Positions 61,318 to 64,000 of a stretch of 64,000 nucleotides of DNA are shown here, piece after piece. Position 1 is the first letter of the stretch, and every line of letters starts with the position of its first letter. A program made the translations under genes and the position numbers. Source of the stretch: Phycisphaerae bacterium (GTDB lineage: Bacteria > Planctomycetota > Phycisphaerae > Phycisphaerales > UBA1924); contig BQMO01000015.1 of assembly GCA_022180725.1 (NCBI GenBank), forward strand, positions 1 through 64,000, given 5' to 3'. The notes under the pieces are model-generated. The model was not told where the DNA came from and ran no database searches. It saw only the letters and a list, made by a program, of their open reading frames with translations.

Positions 61318-62364
61318 CTACTCCTTCGCGGCCTGCATCCGGTCCGCGATTCCCTTCACCTCCACGACAACCTCCATCAACCGCCGCGTGTTGATCGAGC
61401 CGCCCTCCCGAGCCGCCGCGACCAGCCCCGCGTGCGCGTCCATCCACGCGCAGATCGCTTCTTCCAACCCCGTGAACAGCCGCTCGGTGTCGGCGAGCGA
61501 CGCCTTGACCGACGCCGCGCGCGACTCGACCGCCGCGAGGCGTGCCCGGGCCGCGTCGATCTGCTCCCGCACCGCCCGCAGGTCCGCCGCCGACGCGTTC
61601 GTCTCCACGTCCACGTCCTTATCCAGGGCATTCAGCATCTTCAGCAACGCCAACTCCCGTGTCTCCAGACGCGTCAGGTGCTTCCGGTACTCCCGATACG
61701 GTTCCCCGCCCGCTTGCCGTGCCGCCGACTCCGTCGCGCGACGCTTGCCCGCGACCGTCGCGCGCAGGCTCTCCACGTCCGCCAGCAACAGTTCACCCGC
61801 CCGCTGCACGACCGGATCGGTCGCCTCCAGGGCCCGCCGCAGATCGCGCGTCGCCTTCATCCGGATCAACTCCCGCAGCGCCACCTTGCCCAGATCGACC
61901 GCGCCTCCCGCCACCGGCGACAGCGGCGAGGCCTGAAACACGCCCACCAGGTTCATCACCGAGGCCGCCAGCGCGTCCACGTTGCCCTGTGCGTTCGCCG
62001 ACGCCTCGACAACGCCCGCCAGCGAGTCGGTGTAGTCCGTGAGCGCCCGCATCAACTTCTCGCGATACACCGCCTCCTCGCGGATCGACTTCGCGAGAGC
62101 CATGTACTCATCGCGGCGCGCATGAAGATCAGCCGCCTTGGGGTGCGACGCGGGTACGTCGAGCAGACCCGCCATCCGCTCCTGAGCCGAGGCCGACGCC
62201 TCGAACCCCGCGGCCGCCGACTTCTCCATCGACAGCGTCGCCGTTGCGAATGGCCTGACGTCCGGCAGCGACCCGCACCCCGCGAGCCCCGCGACGATGG
62301 CCCACGCGATCACGCGACCCCAGCCAACCCGCGCCCCGCCCCTCAACGTCCGCGTGATGCTCAT
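61318..62364 (-). CDS. Coiled-coil lipoprotein of unknown function (348 aa)
   Basis: The 348-aa protein has a signal peptide ending in lipobox LAGC (VIAWAIVAGLAGCGS), then a long helical, Ala-rich body with coiled coils at about residues 45-130 and 180-330. It may span or tether envelope layers. No known family recognised. It is the first gene of a two-gene leftward operon. Confidence 0.8.
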   Translation of the reverse strand: MSITRTLRGGARVGWGRVIAWAIVAGLAGCGSLPDVRPFATATLSMEKSAAAGFEASASAQERMAGLLDVPASHPKAADLHARRDEYMALAKSIREEAVYREKLMRALTDYTDSLAGVVEASANAQGNVDALAASVMNLVGVFQASPLSPVAGGAVDLGKVALRELIRMKATRDLRRALEATDPVVQRAGELLLADVESLRATVAGKRRATESAARQAGGEPYREYRKHLTRLETRELALLKMLNALDKDVDVETNASAADLRAVREQIDAARARLAAVESRAASVKASLADTERLFTGLEEAICAWMDAHAGLVAAAREGGSINTRRLMEVVVEVKGIADRMQAAKE

Positions 62365-62745
62365 GCAAGACTCCTTTCGTGACTCACCCTACCCGAGCCG
62401 CCCGACTACCGCCCGGCGTGTGACGCGGCGGCTCGATTTCCCACACGCCCGCGTGTGCTTCGGAGGCCCTGACCGTCATCACCCCGCCCGAGCGTACTTC
62501 TCAATGAGTGCGAGTCCAGCCTCTCTGGACACGCGGACACGATTCTGCGCGCCATCGTGTTCTTTGGCGGAGCCACTGTTCCGTGGACGGCGACGACGCC
62601 GGGCCGCGCGGCCAGCGTCCGATTACCTGCGAATCGGCGCTTCAGCGGTGTCGTTTGGGCCGGTTCCCGATCAGTTCGCGTGGCACGCCCCGCAATCGCG
62701 TGTATCGTTCAGCGTTCAGCCGCCCGTGGGGCCGGAGTCCGTGCC
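62365..62745. other. Intergenic region between divergent genes
   Basis: About 380 bp with no convincing gene; it should contain promoters of both flanking operons. A perfect 7-bp inverted repeat, CACACGC-CC-GCGTGTG, lies at 62442-62457 and could bind a dimeric regulator. Otherwise nothing specific is seen. Confidence 0.5.
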
Positions 62746-63333
62746 GTGAAGCCCATCCTGCTTGCCTCCGCCGTTCTGCTCGCGGCCACGCACGCCGCCC
62801 ACGCCCAGATTCTCTGGAACGAGTTCACCCAGGGCGATCTCTCCGGCGATCGGTTTCACCCCACGCCCTTCAACCTCGCCGAAGGCTCCAATATTCTCTT
62901 CGGCGTCATGACCGGCGACGACGGCACGGGCACGATCGATCGCGACTATTTCAGCATCACGATCCCGCAAGGCCACGTCCTCGCCCGCATCGACCTGCTC
63001 CTCTACCTCTCCGACGACTTCGCCGCGTTCGCCGGCATCCAGCCCGGGCCGATCTTCCCCAACGATCCCGACACCGTGCTCCCCGGCGACCTGCTCGGCT
63101 GGGTCGTCTTCGGCTTCGACCATGAAGGGCAGGACCTGCTCGCCGAAATGAGCCTCAACGGGCAGACCTTCACACCGCCCCTGCCCGCGGGCACGTACAC
63201 CCTCTGGGCGCAGCAACTCGACAGTTTCACCGAGTGGACGCCCGACTTCGTCGTCGAACCTGTCCCCGCGCCGGCGACCCTCGCGCTCGCGGCCCTTGGC
63301 GTGATGGCGATGCGCCGCCGCCGTTCAACCTAG
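62746..63333 (+). CDS. Secreted PEP-CTERM-like anchored protein
   Basis: Starting at GTG 62746 (GGAG eight bases upstream), the 195-aa product begins MKPILLASAVLLAATHAAHA, a signal peptide. The body is strand-rich and acidic (ILFGVMTGDDGTGTIDRDYF). The C terminus is VPAPATLALAALGVMAMRRR: a PAP motif, hydrophobic segment and Arg run, the PEP-CTERM sorting signal cleaved by exosortase. This type of protein is common in planctomycetes of this group. Confidence 0.88.
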   Translation: MKPILLASAVLLAATHAAHAQILWNEFTQGDLSGDRFHPTPFNLAEGSNILFGVMTGDDGTGTIDRDYFSITIPQGHVLARIDLLLYLSDDFAAFAGIQPGPIFPNDPDTVLPGDLLGWVVFGFDHEGQDLLAEMSLNGQTFTPPLPAGTYTLWAQQLDSFTEWTPDFVVEPVPAPATLALAALGVMAMRRRRST

Positions 63334-64000
63334 CGCTTCTTCTTGACGCTTTTCGCGCTCTTCGCGATCGGCTTCTTGCCCGTCGCGCCGTTCCCCTCAG
63401 TAGTGCCGCCACCCGCGACCGGCGTCGGGCCCCACACGTTCGCCTCCGCCGCCGCGTGCGCCGCGATCATCGGCATCTGCTTGCCCGGCGACTGCATCGC
63501 CGCCACCCCGTTGAGTTTCACCTGCCCCGCGGTCAGCCCGGGGAAGTGCTCCCCCTGCCAACTCGCCGGGTACTTGGAATCGTCGAGGTCCAAGGCCGCC
63601 TGCGTCGGCAGCAGCGGGCGGAACGTGTCGCACATCACCGCCAGCTCCGCCGTGTACGTCGCGTGCAGCGAGGCCTCGATCGTTCCCGGGTGCGGCCCGT
63701 GCGGAATCCCCTGCGGATGGGCCGTGAGCGACCCCACCTCGATCCCCTTGCGGCTGCCGAAGTTCCCCTCGACGTAGTACAGCACCTCGTCGCTGTCGAG
63801 GTTGCTGTGGTTGTACGGCACCTTGATCGCCTGCGGGTGATAGTCGAGCATCCGCGGGCAGAACGAGCAGATCACGAAGTTGTGCGCTTCGAATGTCTGA
63901 TGAATAGGCGGGGGCATGTGCAGCTTCCCCGTGATCGGCGAGAAGTCGTCGATGTTGAAGATGAACGGGTAGTAGCACCCGTCCCACCCCACGATGTCCA
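63330..64000 (-). CDS. hmgA: Homogentisate 1,2-dioxygenase, 5' truncated
   Basis: The visible 223 codons continue past the right edge. The sequence VGWDGCYYPFIFNIDDFSPI, then PPPIHQTFEAHNFVICSFCP, RMLDYHPQAIKVPYNHSNLD and SDEVLYYVEGNF are near-identical in pattern to homogentisate dioxygenase, including the iron-ligand Glu and His in the later HPQGIPHGPHPG. The enzyme opens the ring of homogentisate in tyrosine/phenylalanine breakdown. A Lys-rich tail of about 15 residues ends the protein. It converges on the PEP-CTERM gene with a 4-bp overlap. Confidence 0.93.
   Translation of the reverse strand, partial: DIVGWDGCYYPFIFNIDDFSPITGKLHMPPPIHQTFEAHNFVICSFCPRMLDYHPQAIKVPYNHSNLDSDEVLYYVEGNFGSRKGIEVGSLTAHPQGIPHGPHPGTIEASLHATYTAELAVMCDTFRPLLPTQAALDLDDSKYPASWQGEHFPGLTAGQVKLNGVAAMQSPGKQMPMIAAHAAAEANVWGPTPVAGGGTTEGNGATGKKPIAKSAKSVKKKR

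Overview
The window is high-GC DNA from a bacterium that looks like a planctomycete of the Phycisphaerae type. The evidence is a PEP-CTERM-like anchored protein, a glucosamine-6-phosphate deaminase/LmbE fusion, a twin-arginine Gfo/Idh oxidoreductase, an alpha-fucosidase lipoprotein and homogentisate dioxygenase. This lineage call is inference from gene content. The first 15 bases match the 3' end of an Illumina adapter, so base 1 is an assembly end and the leftmost gene is cut there.

From 1 to about 27.8 kb lies a tailed prophage. Reading leftward from 16.3 kb it has a complete siphovirus-like head and tail module: a small DNA-binding protein, large terminase, zinc ribbon, portal, a fused prohead protease/major capsid protein, a DUF2190-like decoration protein, head-tail connector, tail terminator, tail tube, a tail chaperone with a programmed -1 frameshift, tape measure, and distal tail genes ending in a Ser/Gly-rich protein. 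A rightward block of five small genes (16.4-18.8 kb) follows. The leftward replication module (18.8-27.8 kb) encodes a ParB-methyltransferase, PrimPol-helicase, SF2 helicase, RusA resolvase, DUF669 protein, AAA ATPase and a sigma factor. No lysis genes were recognised with confidence.

From 28.0 to 48.7 kb is a defence-like island. One leftward operon encodes a UvrD helicase with a RecB-like Fe-S nuclease, a type III-like Mod and Res, an XRE repressor and an ImmA/IrrE protease. Downstream is a leftward pair of unknown proteins. Divergent from the UvrD operon is a rightward pair: a Ser/Thr kinase fused to an SF1 helicase, and a PLD-family nuclease. Further right is a leftward RecD-like helicase with a C-terminal nuclease-like domain, then a 53-aa basic protein. 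The UvrD operon and the RecD-like gene start from a near-identical 60-bp promoter-operator (54 of 60 bases). A shorter operator copy precedes the unknown pair. This suggests a single regulon controlled by the XRE/IrrE pair inside the island.

From 48.75 to 51.5 kb is a site-specific recombination cassette (HTH protein, large serine recombinase, DUF2924 protein, small protein). It ends beside an initiator tRNA-Met that is followed by two tandem terminators. The tRNA is the likely boundary between mobile DNA and the chromosome.

From 52.1 to 64 kb is chromosomal backbone: a rightward, mostly overlapping sugar-catabolism operon (NagB-LmbE, TIM-barrel isomerase, Gfo/Idh, FGE-like protein, Gfo/Idh) followed by an alpha-L-fucosidase. 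Then come a leftward GNAT acetyltransferase, two coiled-coil proteins, a PEP-CTERM protein and the 3' part of homogentisate 1,2-dioxygenase, which runs off the right edge.
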